Of a stretch of DNA of 64,000 nt, positions 55,171-64,000 are shown in pieces; the first letter of the stretch is position 1; each line of letters opens with the position of its first letter. Under the pieces are notes generated by a model. That model made no database searches. It had not been told where the DNA came from and saw only the letters and a program-made list of their open reading frames with translations. The position numbers were made by a program, and so were the translations under genes. The stretch is from Desmonostoc muscorum LEGE 12446. GTDB lineage: Bacteria > Cyanobacteriota > Cyanobacteriia > Cyanobacteriales > Nostocaceae. Location of the stretch: positions 4,030,001-4,094,000 of the forward strand of contig NZ_JADEXS020000001.1 in assembly GCF_015207005.2 (NCBI RefSeq), in the 5' to 3' direction.

Positions 55171-55376
55171 CAGGGCTGTTTCATTCCATTTCAAACAGGA
55201 TTTGTCAAGATGGTTAGCGAGAAAATTGTAAGTCAGGGTGACGATGAGATGAACATTTAAACATTGAAATATCAGTAAAATAGTTCATTTTCTGGGCACG
55301 CTGGTAACAAAATAACTAATTTTTAATTGCTAGAACCCTTGATTTTTAAAGCTCTTTGGGGAATGAAACAGCCCTG
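55171..55376. mobile_element. 206-bp miniature inverted-repeat element (MITE)
   Basis: Perfect 17-bp terminal inverted repeats, CAGGGCTGTTTCATTCC (55171-55187) and its complement (55360-55376), are flanked by 10-bp direct repeats CCGCCCTTCC (55161-55170 and 55377-55386). The interior is AT-rich without a coding frame. The 10-bp duplication suggests mobilisation by an IS4-type transposase in trans (inference). It interrupts the helicase pseudogene near its 5' end. Confidence 0.92.
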
Positions 55377-55576
55377 CCGCCCTTCCGGCGTATATAAACT
55401 AGGCGAGGCTCTTGGCCCAGTAAATCAAATATTAACTCGTTAGCACGCTCTCGTCGCTGTTCAAATTCAGGATATGATTCAAGATCTGCTTGACTTTCAA
55501 AATTGCTGATTAAACTATTAATTGCCGAGCCTATTAAGGTATAGCCCCAATCTTCTGAATCTGTTTTTATTTTCAC
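55346..55576 (-). pseudogene. Helicase pseudogene fragment, 5' end
   Basis: A 76-codon frame from a GTG: KIKTDSEDWGYTLIGSAINSLISNFES ... RANELIFDLLGQEPRLVYIRRKGG, matching residues about 62-125 of the intact helicase. The last 11 codons (RAVSFPKEL) are read from the terminal repeat of the 206-bp element and end in its TAA. Confidence 0.85.
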
Positions 55577-55693
55577 AAATAAAATACGATTTTTATATAG
55601 TTTGTACTGTCAATACTATACCGTGATTCAAAACCGAAATTTTACGACGAAGAATCTCAGTTTGAATGATGGCTAATTCGCCTAGTACATCAC

Positions 55694-55745
55694 CTCAATT
55701 TTGCCTACCAAATTCTTGAGATTATCATCAATAGGTGAGCAGAAA
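55694..55745 (-). pseudogene. Ghost of a second PLD gene 5' end
   Basis: About 44 of 52 bases match the beginning of the PLD gene (compare 50704-50756). Read on the minus strand it still encodes PIDDNLKNLVGKIE, against PIDDNLKNLVEEIE in the intact gene. It lies just after the stop codon of the Uma2 gene and upstream of the helicase pseudogene. It marks a deleted PLD copy that would have followed the intact helicase. Confidence 0.8.
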
Positions 55746-55752
55746 TCGTCAG

Positions 55753-56349
55753 CTATTTCTGAAGCGCTTGCTGAAAAGTTTTAATGGCATCAACATGATT
55801 GACCATATTAATGCAGCGCAACAACAAATCCAAATCGATTCCTTTGACCTCTTCACTACTGGAAACCTTTTCATAGTGAAGCGCGTTGCCTTCTTGACGC
55901 AGGTGATAAACTTCTAACACGCCATCTTCCCAAAACCACACTTCGGGAATCAACAGCCGCTTGTATGCCTCCAGTTTGTTGATACCGCCACTGGTAAACA
56001 CCACCTCTACTGCCAAATCTGGACGCACTCGGCCAGGGGCAAGTTTGTAGGATTCATCCGCCTCTCGCTTCACAGCACCTGCTTCACTTTCCAAGGTCAT
56101 TGAGCCAGTTGGAGTAAAGTCAAACCCTGCCAAAAGCAAATACAGTTCGACCAATGCGGCAATTCTTTTCTTAACGGTTTCGTGGGGTTCTCCAGGCATT
56201 CTTCGGATCTCCAAAACACCATCCAGGAAAGACAGGCGATATCCTGGACGGTCTAATAATTGCTCAACGGCTTTGAATTCTCTCCAAGTCAGTCCCTCAA
56301 ATAGAAGGGGTGACTCTTTTGTGAGTGTAGGGATGGCTGTTGTAGTCAT
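55753..56349 (-). CDS. Uma2 family (DUF820) putative endonuclease
   Basis: A 198-residue protein of the PD-(D/E)xK-like Uma2 family, which is greatly expanded in filamentous cyanobacteria. Core residues are visible: Glu in LSFLDGVLEIRRM, the Asp in RPDLAVEVVFTSGG, and KLEAYKRLLIPEVWFWED with Lys near residue 127. Nuclease activity is predicted from the fold; the biological role of the family is unsettled. It lies between the intact helicase and the decayed copy, together with a transporter gene, and its stop codon abuts the PLD ghost, so it may have arrived with a rearrangement. Confidence 0.88.
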   Translation of the reverse strand: MTTTAIPTLTKESPLLFEGLTWREFKAVEQLLDRPGYRLSFLDGVLEIRRMPGEPHETVKKRIAALVELYLLLAGFDFTPTGSMTLESEAGAVKREADESYKLAPGRVRPDLAVEVVFTSGGINKLEAYKRLLIPEVWFWEDGVLEVYHLRQEGNALHYEKVSSSEEVKGIDLDLLLRCINMVNHVDAIKTFQQALQK

Positions 56350-56506
56350 AAAAGTCTCCAGTCTGTTTCTAAATGAGAAATAATCAGCTTTGGAGGTCAG
56401 TTTGTTAATTCTAAATTTTTTGTTGCATTTTCGGAGAAATAAATCTTTTTTTGTTTCTCCATACCGGATGTAGTTGCTGTCAAATACTCGTTAGCAAGCA
56501 TCTATA

Positions 56507-57385
56507 TTATGCTTTCAACAAGCCTTGGCGACGATTAGCCCACCAAGCAAATCCAGCACCAGTCACAAACATTAGCAGACCATAAATCGCCCCAGGAATG
56601 GCCATTGTGGGACTATTTAGCAATGTAGGCGTAGAAGCGATCGCGATCGCTAGAGTCCCATTTTGAATTCCTACTTCTATTGTAATTGCTGTAACACGTT
56701 TTTCTCCTAATCGGGCTAAGGTAGCGATCGCAAAACCTAAAGCCATTGCAACCACATTCAAAACCAGAGTTGCCCAGCCGACATCTATTACATAAGAAAT
56801 AAAATTATTCCGTTCTCGCAGCAGCACTCCAGTGATTACCACCGCTAGGAAAAATAAAGACAGCCACTTCACAGGTTTATCTGCCTTATCTGCTAGTCCG
56901 GGTGCATACCGCTTGGCTATCATCCCAATTGCTATAGGTAGAAGTGTAATCACCCCAATCTGCAAAACAGTACTTAAGAAAGGTAACTGTAGGGTTGTTC
57001 CTTGTCCTAAAAATGTCTGCATTGACAAATTGATTACCAAAGGAATCGTAAAAACCGTAATAAAACTACTAATAGCTGTTAGCGTCACAGAAAGAGCAAC
57101 ATCGCCCCCAGCCAAAAACGTAATCATATTAGAGGTAGCGCCACCGGGACAGGCTGCTAAAATCATCACACCTACTGCTAATTGTGGGTCAAGGGGAAAC
57201 ACTGATGCAATGCCAAAGCCCACAATCGGCAACACGATTAGCTGCGCCGCTAAGCCAATCACCACCGCTTTCGGATAGATTACAACTCGCTTGAAGTCCT
57301 CTAGGGTCAAGGTTAATCCCATGCCTAACATGATAATAAATAGAGCCAGGGGCAGAAAAACAGCCGTCAGAAAATTTGCTTCCAT
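56507..57385 (-). CDS. Bile acid:sodium symporter (BASS) family protein
   Basis: A 292-residue membrane protein with about nine to ten helices. Family blocks include FIIMLGMGLTLTLEDFKRVVIYPKAV, GVMILAACPGGATSNMITFLAGGDVALSVTLTAISS (the unwound helix crossover with the Na+ site) and VEVGIQNGTLAIAIA. In cyanobacteria and plastids, BASS proteins carry bicarbonate, pyruvate or other carboxylates with Na+; the substrate here is not predictable. It is located after the intact helicase on the same strand, 157 bp from the Uma2 gene. It has no evident functional link to the helicase. Confidence 0.93.
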   Translation of the reverse strand: MEANFLTAVFLPLALFIIMLGMGLTLTLEDFKRVVIYPKAVVIGLAAQLIVLPIVGFGIASVFPLDPQLAVGVMILAACPGGATSNMITFLAGGDVALSVTLTAISSFITVFTIPLVINLSMQTFLGQGTTLQLPFLSTVLQIGVITLLPIAIGMIAKRYAPGLADKADKPVKWLSLFFLAVVITGVLLRERNNFISYVIDVGWATLVLNVVAMALGFAIATLARLGEKRVTAITIEVGIQNGTLAIAIASTPTLLNSPTMAIPGAIYGLLMFVTGAGFAWWANRRQGLLKA

Positions 57386-57545
57386 ACTTAACCTGCGTTG
57401 GTAACAATAAAAGTGCCTCTGGATTGTACCGTGTTTGGATTGACGACTGTTGCAAATTAAGCCCTTGGAATGGTTCAGAAAACTAAAATCTAGGGTTTTT
57501 GTTGTGTCAATAAAAGCAAGTTCTTAATTTTGGATAAAGTCGAGT

Positions 57546-60500
57546 TTAGCAGAAGATGCGAGAAACATCAACGAAACCTTCATGAAGGCTAACAATATTT
57601 GAAACTTCCGAATACATACTTCCAACTTTCCCTGGTTGATGTGTAAATAAATCATGACAACCGACAATTATCAGCAATTCTTGAGCGCGAGAAAATGCAA
57701 CATTCACCCGTTCTGGTTTCTTAGCAAATCCCACGTCTCCTTTATTATTGTTGCGAACCATACTCACAATTACAACAGGTCTTTCCATCCCTTGAAATCT
57801 GTCTACTGTACCAGTACGAATTTCTAGGGAAGGGAAAAGTTCAGATTGCAGACGTTCGTCAATTTTTCTTAATTGAGCGCCATAAAATGTAATTACGGCG
57901 ATTTCTTTTTTTGCTTCCCCATTAGCAACTTTATCAGCCCAAGTATTCTCGAACTGCTGACAAAGGCGTTCAATTATATCAATTTCTGGAGTATTAAAAT
58001 AAGAAGTCCCGTTACGTTCTTCTAAAAATTTCTTTTCTATGGGCGTTTTTACCCACAGAATATGGTGAGATTCTTGGATGATTTCCCCTGCTAAATTATG
58101 TGCGCGTTTTGTATCAGGTTCCAAAATCCCAGATTCTAGTTTACCGTCGTAAAATTGATTGATTGCGCCCATAATATAGGGGTGCATTCGATATTGTGTA
58201 GTTAGCATTTGTTTTATGCTTTCATCAGCAGATTCAAATTGACTTTTAAAGAGTGAATCTTCTAAAAATTGTAGTTCTTCTCGTGTATTGCCAATTGCTT
58301 GAGCAACTTCTTCTAAAGTGCTAGTATCAAGCATGGGTGGTAATTGTCGATGGTCGCCTACCATGACTAACTTTTTACCTTTCAATGCTGGAATTAGTAA
58401 TTCTGGGGGAGTACACTTACTAACTTCGTCAATGATGACGACATCAAAGGATTTAAATTCTTCAGAGAAACCCCTATTTGCAGCTTGCACGCAGGTGATA
58501 CCAACGACGTTGGCATTATCTAAATATATGCGCCTTAAATCGTCGCGATCGCCTTCCGTTGGCTTTCTTAATTTTTCTATCCAATCTTGCACAAAATTCT
58601 GATATTTGTTAAGATAAGCTTCTTCTTTTTGAAGTTCTTTTTGCCAAGATTCAAACTGACTATTTAAACTCTGTAAAAACTCTATATTAAAAACATCACC
58701 ACTAGAATTTTCTGGCTTAAATTTATCTGGTATTGTTCCCCATTCTGTCAACCACCAGTTTCTTTGGGCGATTAAACTTTCCGATGGCTGTGGTTGTAGT
58801 TGTTGTTCTAATTCATCTAGATTAATTTGCAATTTTTGAAGCTGCTGTAGACAAGCTTCGGTTTCTTGTTTGAGTTTTGCTAAATGCTCATCTAGAGAAT
58901 TTTTAATTACCTCCAGCACAGCAAAAGGTTCTAATAATGAAATCAAAGTTTCAAGCTGAGTTATGCAATTTACCCAAGAATGCACTTGTTGGGTAAATTC
59001 TTGGGGGTGTTCCCAAATATTTGATTGTGTTGTGAGATATTGCTCAGCTAAAATGCGTAGTTTATTAGGTGTGTTTGGCTGTTGGCTAAGTTCTTGCAAG
59101 ATATTAATAACTTGTTGAAGTTGCAAATTAGCATCTTGTTGCGTTTTTTCTAGCTGATATTGGATGGTTAAGATTTGCTGTTGGCTGATTTCATTTGTAT
59201 TAAGTTCATTTAGTTGTCGGCGTAGATGATGAAGCTGTTGTTCAGTTTCCGTTTTGACTTTTAAAACGCATTGACGTGCATTTGCAAGGATAGTCTCTAG
59301 CAATTCTTGTGTAATTCGGGTGAGAGTAGAGTCGATGTTATTCCATTCCCATGATGCACCATAGGTTTTCTGCATTCTGATTAAGAAAAACTGGGTATTT
59401 TCAACCAGTAATTTTCGCTGTTTTGGGTTAAGTAGTTGATAGTTATTAAACTGTTTATAAGTCTCTTGCCATTGGGTGCGATCGCTTTGTGAAAACACCA
59501 TTGGAATTTGACTAAAATTTTGTTGTAAAAAATAACTAAAATTATGCTGTTTGCCTTGTCTATCAGTAAAATTGCCATCTGTCTCATAAGCGATCGCTTT
59601 TGTCAATAACTCCCACTCCGGCAGGTTAATTTTGTAGTTTTTTGGTACTAGTGGTAACTTTAATGTATTAGCAAACATCAACAAACCTAGCGGTAAATCC
59701 ACCAGATTATCTGTTAAAGGTAAACCCGATCGCTGACAATCTTTTAAAGTTTGATAGAGATGAGAATGTGCTGTTGACTTCCATTCTTTCACTGCTGAGA
59801 TAATATAATCGATTTCCCGTTGGCGGTTTTCCCATATCTGGATTGTTTGCTGTAGGTTTTGCTGCTTGGCAAGAAATTTTTGATCATCTGCTTGTAACTG
59901 ATTTAACGAGTCAAAATTCTGTTTAACAGTCTGCGCTAATGCTGCAACTGCTGACATGGCTTCACTCACATTTTGAGCAGAATTCAAAGCAGTTTTAAAT
60001 TCCAAAATTTCTGTTGCTATGGTTTCACGCAACCAAATCGCTAAACCAAAAGCACCAAATTCTGGGCGAACAAAGGCAAGTTCATCAGTATATTTAAGAG
60101 ATTGACGAACATTTGCTAAAAATTCTTCTACTAAACTATTACCTTCTGTGTAGGGCTTAAGAAGTGGCAAAAAATTTGTAACTTCTGGAGATTCCCAGTT
60201 GATATTAGCAGCATTATTTAGTAAAATATCCAAGTCAAAATTTAGAGATTTAACTTCATTTTGCTCTGCTAATATTTCTTTGTAAAAATTTTCTTGATTT
60301 TTAAAGTTTTCCTCTAATACTAATTTATTTTGATGAAACTTACTTTGTTGTTCTTGGAATTTTTTCTCTTTTTTTAAATAGGCTGTAAATCTTGGCAATA
60401 ATGGCAGTAATTGACTCAAAAGTTTAATATTTCCTAGTCGTTGAGTAAGATTATTTTCGCAGTCATTTGCAGTATTTTCCAGCCATCTGCCAATCACTTG

Positions 60501-62027
60501 ATCTTCTAAAAATGGCTGTCCTTCCTCCCCAACTTTTTCGGCTTTTCCCTTACGTACAGCCCGAATCACTGGGTTGTGAACTAATCGACTCAAGGCGTTA
60601 TCTACTGCTAAATTGGCTTGAGAAGCGATTAAAGTGCGCCCGCCACGAAGGGCAATTTGATAGCAAATTTCAGCAATTACGGTAGTTTTTCCAGTACCTG
60701 GTGGCCCTTGAATCAAAACAAGATCCTTGGCAGCAAGTACCTTTTCTACTGCTGCTTTTTGTCCAGGATTAGCAGCAGATAATAATAATTCCTCTGGTTT
60801 AAGTTCAATGGTTGTTTTAATTTGTCTAGCTTGGGAAGCATCGAATAAAAAGTTACCCAAATATTGATTCTGAGTGTAACCATTATTCAAATCGTCTAAG
60901 GCTTTTTTCTTGCGCTGAATCTGCTGAATATCACCAACTGCTTCAAAACACAAAAATCCGGTTGCTGGCAACTTATAACGATCTGTTGCGATATATTCAG
61001 CTAAGTCACGTTCTAATCTCACGCTGATAATACAACGGTTGGGATCGACTTCTTCAACAGTTCCTAATTGGCGGCCGCTAAGCCAATTTTTACCAATGGG
61101 AGCAGTTTCAAACAGTTTTAAATCTTCGTTTTTTGCTCGTCTTGCGCGTTCCCAAAAGTTTTCTAGTTCAAGGGAATTTTGATAAAAGCCGTCAAGGGTG
61201 GCTGAGGTGACATCAATTTCAAAATTAATCCGTCTTTTGAAGTTATGGTTGTTACTGATGTAACGCACACAAAATTGACGTGCTTTAGCGATTTTTTCTT
61301 CAATTTGTAAAAACGCTTTCCAAGCTTTCAACTGTTCTTCTGTAGGCACATAATCGCCACAAGCTGGCGCGGCTTTTATACGCGTCAATGTCGCCGATGG
61401 AATGTCGAGATGATGCTGGTGATTAGGTAACAAACGCAAGCGAAAAGCTACAGAATAGCTATCAGCATTTCCCCGTGATAGGTGTAATAACTGAGCCGAA
61501 AGTATCTTTAAACCGCCCTTCCCATCTTTTTGTACAGCTACTGTAAATCCTAATGTTTTTTTTAGTTTTTCCAGTCTTGGAGGTAATTGAAATTCATCGG
61601 AGTCTGTTGCTATTGTTAAATCCCAAATTTCTTCTCCTACGTCTTTACCTGCACCTTTGCGACGCACATAAAATAAACAAGGCTTTTTCCCGACGCATTC
61701 AAACATTAACTCGTTGGCGTGTTCGCGTCGTTGGCGAAATTCGGGATATGATTCTAGGGCGCTTTCTCCTTCAAGATTGCGGATTAATCTATCAATTGTT
61801 GAACCTACGAATGTATAACCCCACTCTTGGGAGGATGTTTTAATTTTTGAGGATTTAGCTGTTAGTTTATTTACTGCTAGACGAATGCGTTCTGCTTCGG
61901 ATTCCGAGATTGAACTTGTATGGCTTTTGACTGTAATTTTGAGGCGATCGCAAATTTCTAATAGTTTTTTACTATCTAAATTCAATTCTTTTGAAAGTTC
62001 GTAGATTCTGAGTTTGATTTTGTTCAT
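57546..62027 (-). CDS. Very large SF1 (UPF1/DNA2-like) helicase with IF2-type N-terminal domain
   Basis: A 1493-residue protein. Residues 1-52 ([44 protein letters not shown]) match the N-terminal domain of bacterial initiation factor IF2. A conserved domain follows (65-400), then the motor: [12 protein letters not shown], Walker A GPPGTGKT (441-448) and [17 protein letters not shown]. About 650 residues of coiled coil separate it from motif II DEVS (about 1200), [21 protein letters not shown] and AFSRAQ with its Arg finger. Helicases of this COG1112 type translocate on RNA or DNA; with PLD proteins they form phage-defence modules. The decayed copy at 50747-55576 is its paralogue. Its 3' end still contains the in-frame start of a lost PLD gene (ATG 57568, MFLASSAK). 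It starts 54 bp after the HDAC-like gene. Confidence 0.93.
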   Translation of the reverse strand: MNKIKLRIYELSKELNLDSKKLLEICDRLKITVKSHTSSISESEAERIRLAVNKLTAKSSKIKTSSQEWGYTFVGSTIDRLIRNLEGESALESYPEFRQRREHANELMFECVGKKPCLFYVRRKGAGKDVGEEIWDLTIATDSDEFQLPPRLEKLKKTLGFTVAVQKDGKGGLKILSAQLLHLSRGNADSYSVAFRLRLLPNHQHHLDIPSATLTRIKAAPACGDYVPTEEQLKAWKAFLQIEEKIAKARQFCVRYISNNHNFKRRINFEIDVTSATLDGFYQNSLELENFWERARRAKNEDLKLFETAPIGKNWLSGRQLGTVEEVDPNRCIISVRLERDLAEYIATDRYKLPATGFLCFEAVGDIQQIQRKKKALDDLNNGYTQNQYLGNFLFDASQARQIKTTIELKPEELLLSAANPGQKAAVEKVLAAKDLVLIQGPPGTGKTTVIAEICYQIALRGGRTLIASQANLAVDNALSRLVHNPVIRAVRKGKAEKVGEEGQPFLEDQVIGRWLENTANDCENNLTQRLGNIKLLSQLLPLLPRFTAYLKKEKKFQEQQSKFHQNKLVLEENFKNQENFYKEILAEQNEVKSLNFDLDILLNNAANINWESPEVTNFLPLLKPYTEGNSLVEEFLANVRQSLKYTDELAFVRPEFGAFGLAIWLRETIATEILEFKTALNSAQNVSEAMSAVAALAQTVKQNFDSLNQLQADDQKFLAKQQNLQQTIQIWENRQREIDYIISAVKEWKSTAHSHLYQTLKDCQRSGLPLTDNLVDLPLGLLMFANTLKLPLVPKNYKINLPEWELLTKAIAYETDGNFTDRQGKQHNFSYFLQQNFSQIPMVFSQSDRTQWQETYKQFNNYQLLNPKQRKLLVENTQFFLIRMQKTYGASWEWNNIDSTLTRITQELLETILANARQCVLKVKTETEQQLHHLRRQLNELNTNEISQQQILTIQYQLEKTQQDANLQLQQVINILQELSQQPNTPNKLRILAEQYLTTQSNIWEHPQEFTQQVHSWVNCITQLETLISLLEPFAVLEVIKNSLDEHLAKLKQETEACLQQLQKLQINLDELEQQLQPQPSESLIAQRNWWLTEWGTIPDKFKPENSSGDVFNIEFLQSLNSQFESWQKELQKEEAYLNKYQNFVQDWIEKLRKPTEGDRDDLRRIYLDNANVVGITCVQAANRGFSEEFKSFDVVIIDEVSKCTPPELLIPALKGKKLVMVGDHRQLPPMLDTSTLEEVAQAIGNTREELQFLEDSLFKSQFESADESIKQMLTTQYRMHPYIMGAINQFYDGKLESGILEPDTKRAHNLAGEIIQESHHILWVKTPIEKKFLEERNGTSYFNTPEIDIIERLCQQFENTWADKVANGEAKKEIAVITFYGAQLRKIDERLQSELFPSLEIRTGTVDRFQGMERPVVIVSMVRNNNKGDVGFAKKPERVNVAFSRAQELLIIVGCHDLFTHQPGKVGSMYSEVSNIVSLHEGFVDVSRIFC

Positions 62028-62081
62028 CCACTATTGCCTTTGCACACCAAGTTTTTATATTTTAGAATTCAAAAGACTATA

Positions 62082-62999
62082 TCAAAGTTTGTACTGCCGA
62101 TAAATTTGACTGGCGGCGCGATGCAATAGGGAGTGTCGCCAAACGAGGGATTTCATATCATCAGCATAACCGCCACCAATGACGCAGGCGACAGGATAAC
62201 CAGCACTCATACAAGTACTTAAAACCTGCATTTCCCGACGGAAAATGCCAGTGTCTGTTAAGGCTAATTTTCCCAAGCGATCGCCTATATGAGGATCTAC
62301 ACCTGCATCATAAAATACTATATCTGGCTTGACTTTAGATAATAAATCTGGTAAGTAATTCGCCAATGTTTGTAAATAAGCATCATCTTCCATTCCCACG
62401 GCTAAAGGAACATCCAAATCGCTGTTTTGTTTGGTACCGGGGAAATTGACTTCGCAGTGCATGGAGAAGGTAAAAACACTCTCATCGTCTTGGAAGATAA
62501 AAGCGGTGCCGTCTCCTTGATGAACGTCCAAATCTACAATGAGGATTTTTTGCACAAGTCCGAGTTTTTGTAAAACGCGACAGGCGATCGCTAAATCGTT
62601 GAAAATACAAAAACCAGATCCATAACTGGGAAAAGCATGATGAGTCCCACCAGCCGTATTACAAGCTAAACCCTGACTCAGTGCCAACTTAGCAGTGAGT
62701 ATTGTACCACCAACCGCTACACAGGTACGATTTGCCAGCGCTGGACTCCAAGGTAACCCAATGCGACGCTGTGCTTTGGGTTCTAGAGTTCCTTCACAAT
62801 AAGCTTGAACGTAGTTTGGGGTGTGGACTAACTCGATCAATTCTGTCGGCGGACGTTCAGGTGTATAAAATTGTTCTTGATTTGCCACACCATCAGCTAA
62901 TAGCAATTCGTAGAGTTGTCGGAATTTGGACATTGGGAAGCGATGTCCTTCAGGTAATGGTGCAACGTAATCTGGATGGTAAATAATTGGCAAGTCCAT
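62082..62999 (-). CDS. Histone deacetylase / AcuC-like family hydrolase
   Basis: A 305-residue arginase-fold amidohydrolase from MDLPIIYHPDYVAPLPEGHRFPM, the usual start of cyanobacterial members; the frame is open 20 codons further. Active-site motifs are GGTHHAFPSYGSGFCIFND (tandem His), VDLDVHQGDGTAFIF (Asp and His zinc ligands) and YDAGVDPHIGDRLG (second Asp). Related enzymes deacetylate lysines, acetoin-linked substrates or acetylpolyamines; the substrate is unknown. It is the upstream same-strand neighbour of the helicase, with a 54-bp gap and no clear terminator, so they may be co-transcribed. Confidence 0.93.
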   Translation of the reverse strand: MDLPIIYHPDYVAPLPEGHRFPMSKFRQLYELLLADGVANQEQFYTPERPPTELIELVHTPNYVQAYCEGTLEPKAQRRIGLPWSPALANRTCVAVGGTILTAKLALSQGLACNTAGGTHHAFPSYGSGFCIFNDLAIACRVLQKLGLVQKILIVDLDVHQGDGTAFIFQDDESVFTFSMHCEVNFPGTKQNSDLDVPLAVGMEDDAYLQTLANYLPDLLSKVKPDIVFYDAGVDPHIGDRLGKLALTDTGIFRREMQVLSTCMSAGYPVACVIGGGYADDMKSLVWRHSLLHRAASQIYRQYKL

Positions 63000-63360
63000 G
63001 TTATTAATTTTGAACCATAGTTTGGTGCCAAATATATCTAGAGATTGTCTGGTAATCATTCATCAGACTGTTTTTAGATGTTCGCATTCATGCAAAAGTT
63101 ATTTAGACTGGAACCAAACAGCACTTATGAAAATTGTCTAACAACAGGGTAACAATAATCTACAAAATCCCAATCACTTAACTACCATCCCCCAATGGTG
63201 GACAAACCTTAATCGCCAAAAAATTATTTGGCAACAACGAATAATTAGCCAAGTCGAACAACTTGGCTGGAAACTCCGACAACTAACAAGGTAAAATTTA
63301 GCCATAATCACAACAACACTGTTAACTATTTTAATCTCAAACTCAAACTTGAAAATTGAT
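63000..63360. other. Intergenic region with a possible gene remnant
   Basis: Around 63140-63294 a plus-strand frame without a start reads NPNHLTTIPQWWTNLNRQ, then KIIWQQRIISQVEQLGWKLR and ends in a TAA. It is Trp- and Gln-rich and could be the tail of a lost gene; I cannot assign a family. Nothing else was seen. Confidence 0.4.
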
Positions 63361-64000
63361 ATGATGCAATGGATTCCGCCGATCGCCTTTATTTTAGCTG
63401 GTTTACTGGCTGGAATAATTGCTGAAAAAGTTATCTTCAAAAAACTCGAAATATTCGTTAAAAATAAACGGATTGCCGGAGGAAATATTATATTTCACTC
63501 CCTGCATCGCATGACCTTTATTTGGTTTATGATTGGCGGTTTTTTTTGGGCGGTTCTCAGTTCTCCCCTGAGACCAGATATTGTCACTGTGCTGCAAAAA
63601 ATTCTCACCATCGCATTTTTGTATTCAGTGACTTTAGTTTTGGCCAGACTGACTGCTGGTTTTGTTAATTTATTTATTCAAAGGGCAGAAGGAGTTCCCA
63701 CTTCACTCGTTTCTAATCTTGCTAAGGCTACTGTTTTACTTTTGGGAACATTAATCTTATTACAAACTGTCGGTGTTGAAATTACGCCAATCGTCACGAC
63801 TTTAGGTATTGGTGGTCTAGCAGTTGGTTTGGCGCTTCAAGACACCCTAGCAAATTTATTTTCTGGTTTTTACTTAATTATTTCTAAGCAAGTTAGAACC
63901 GGAGACTATGTGAAATTAGATGCTGGACAGGAAGGCTATGTTACGGACATCACATGGCGCAATACGACAATTAAAGAAGTTTCCAATAACGTAGTAATTG
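63361..64000 (+). CDS. MscS-type mechanosensitive ion channel (partial, runs off the window)
   Basis: About 213 N-terminal residues of a small-conductance mechanosensitive channel. Three hydrophobic helices are visible (IAFILAGLLAGIIAE, TFIWFMIGGFFWAVL, TIAFLYSVTLVLARLT), followed by a pore-lining TM3: LGTLILLQTVGVEITPIVTT and LGIGGLAVGLALQDTLANLFSG. The beta domain then starts with GDYVKLDAGQEGYVTDITWRNTTI. The family releases solutes on hypo-osmotic shock. The frame begins with two adjacent ATG codons (63361, 63364) and is still open at position 64000. Confidence 0.92.
   Translation, partial: MMQWIPPIAFILAGLLAGIIAEKVIFKKLEIFVKNKRIAGGNIIFHSLHRMTFIWFMIGGFFWAVLSSPLRPDIVTVLQKILTIAFLYSVTLVLARLTAGFVNLFIQRAEGVPTSLVSNLAKATVLLLGTLILLQTVGVEITPIVTTLGIGGLAVGLALQDTLANLFSGFYLIISKQVRTGDYVKLDAGQEGYVTDITWRNTTIKEVSNNVVI

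Larger units (their letters stand above)
50747..55576 (-). pseudogene. Decayed SF1 helicase, paralogue of the 57546-62027 gene
   Basis: Four frames on the minus strand (55346-55576, 53294-55000 plus its open upstream part to about 55160, 52160-53260, 50747-51895 plus its open upstream part to about 52020) align in order with the 1493-residue helicase. Two miniature elements (55171-55376 and 52013-52196) and one in-frame TGA (53294-53296) separate them. Removing the elements with one copy of each target duplication restores the frame: RRKGGGQNPREEIWD and TKIEKIIEILQQQLE. Motif I (GPPGTGKT) and II (DEVS) remain, but motif VI has changed from AFSRAQ to AFSPAK. The IF2-like N-terminus of the intact copy is missing; the first codon is a GTG. 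The 3' end still overlaps the PLD start. Confidence 0.92.

Overview
The window is chromosomal DNA of a filamentous, probably heterocyst-forming cyanobacterium (Nostoc/Anabaena type). The evidence is a canonical psbA (photosystem II D1), a ferredoxin-sulfite reductase, many GCGATCGC (HIP1) octamers, several GGGGA(T/C)T- and GGGAGGCA-type short tandemly repeated sequences (STRR) of the kind known from Nostocales, and large PAS/GAF sensor kinases. Most of it is moderately AT-rich. The exception is a more GC-rich MpaB/Lcp-type oxygenase gene near 17 kb.

Layout. 0-5 kb: the end of an SGNH/DUF1574-like gene and an MBOAT acyltransferase, then psbA and a CorA transporter. 4.6-9.3 kb: ureC without ureA/ureB beside it, a plant-type asparaginase, a DUF2256 zinc-ribbon-like mini-protein and a truncated dCache receptor. 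9.6-16.1 kb: a signalling cluster (GAF histidine kinase, six-PAS hybrid kinase, CheY-like regulator) with a ghost kinase fragment at its head. 16.7-26.4 kb: MpaB-type oxygenase, multi-GAF kinase-like protein, Rieske oxygenase, SDR, RMD1/DUF155 protein and WD40 protein. 26.6-31.4 kb: a parvulin PPIase plus a cNMP-binding/C39-like ABC exporter, and a DUF92 membrane protein. 31.8-43.2 kb: VOC protein, lipase-like hydrolase, low-complexity protein, VIT-vWA protein divergent from a vMAP-type HTH protein, PEP-CTERM protein, the sir-rsmE-TPR operon and a beta-barrel protein. 43.6-48.8 kb: a tandem pair of ADP-ribosylglycohydrolases, an HTH/acidic protein with a membrane partner, a hypothetical gene and tRNA-Arg(UCU).

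49.0-62.0 kb is the most notable region. A very large SF1 (UPF1/DNA2-like) helicase with an IF2-type N-terminal domain (57546-62027) lies near a decayed paralogue (50747-55576) whose last codons overlap the start of an intact PLD-family nuclease gene. The decayed copy has been interrupted by two different miniature inverted-repeat elements. One is 206 bp with 17-bp perfect terminal repeats and a 10-bp target duplication. The other is 184 bp, ISL3-like, with an 8-bp target duplication. Removing both restores the reading frame exactly, leaving one in-frame TGA and a lost motif VI arginine. A roughly 50-bp ghost of a second PLD gene lies beside the Uma2 gene, so the locus looks like a tandemly duplicated helicase-PLD module, a plausible Mokosh-like anti-phage system, later split by a Uma2/BASS-transporter block. 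The window ends with an HDAC-like deacetylase and the start of an MscS channel gene.

Two themes recur. Repeats have entered coding sequence in frame (a kinase ATPase domain, a DUF92 loop, a DUF2256 tail). Local duplication is followed by decay or homogenisation (glycohydrolase pair, helicase pair, kinase remnant, duplicated leader of the PPIase gene).
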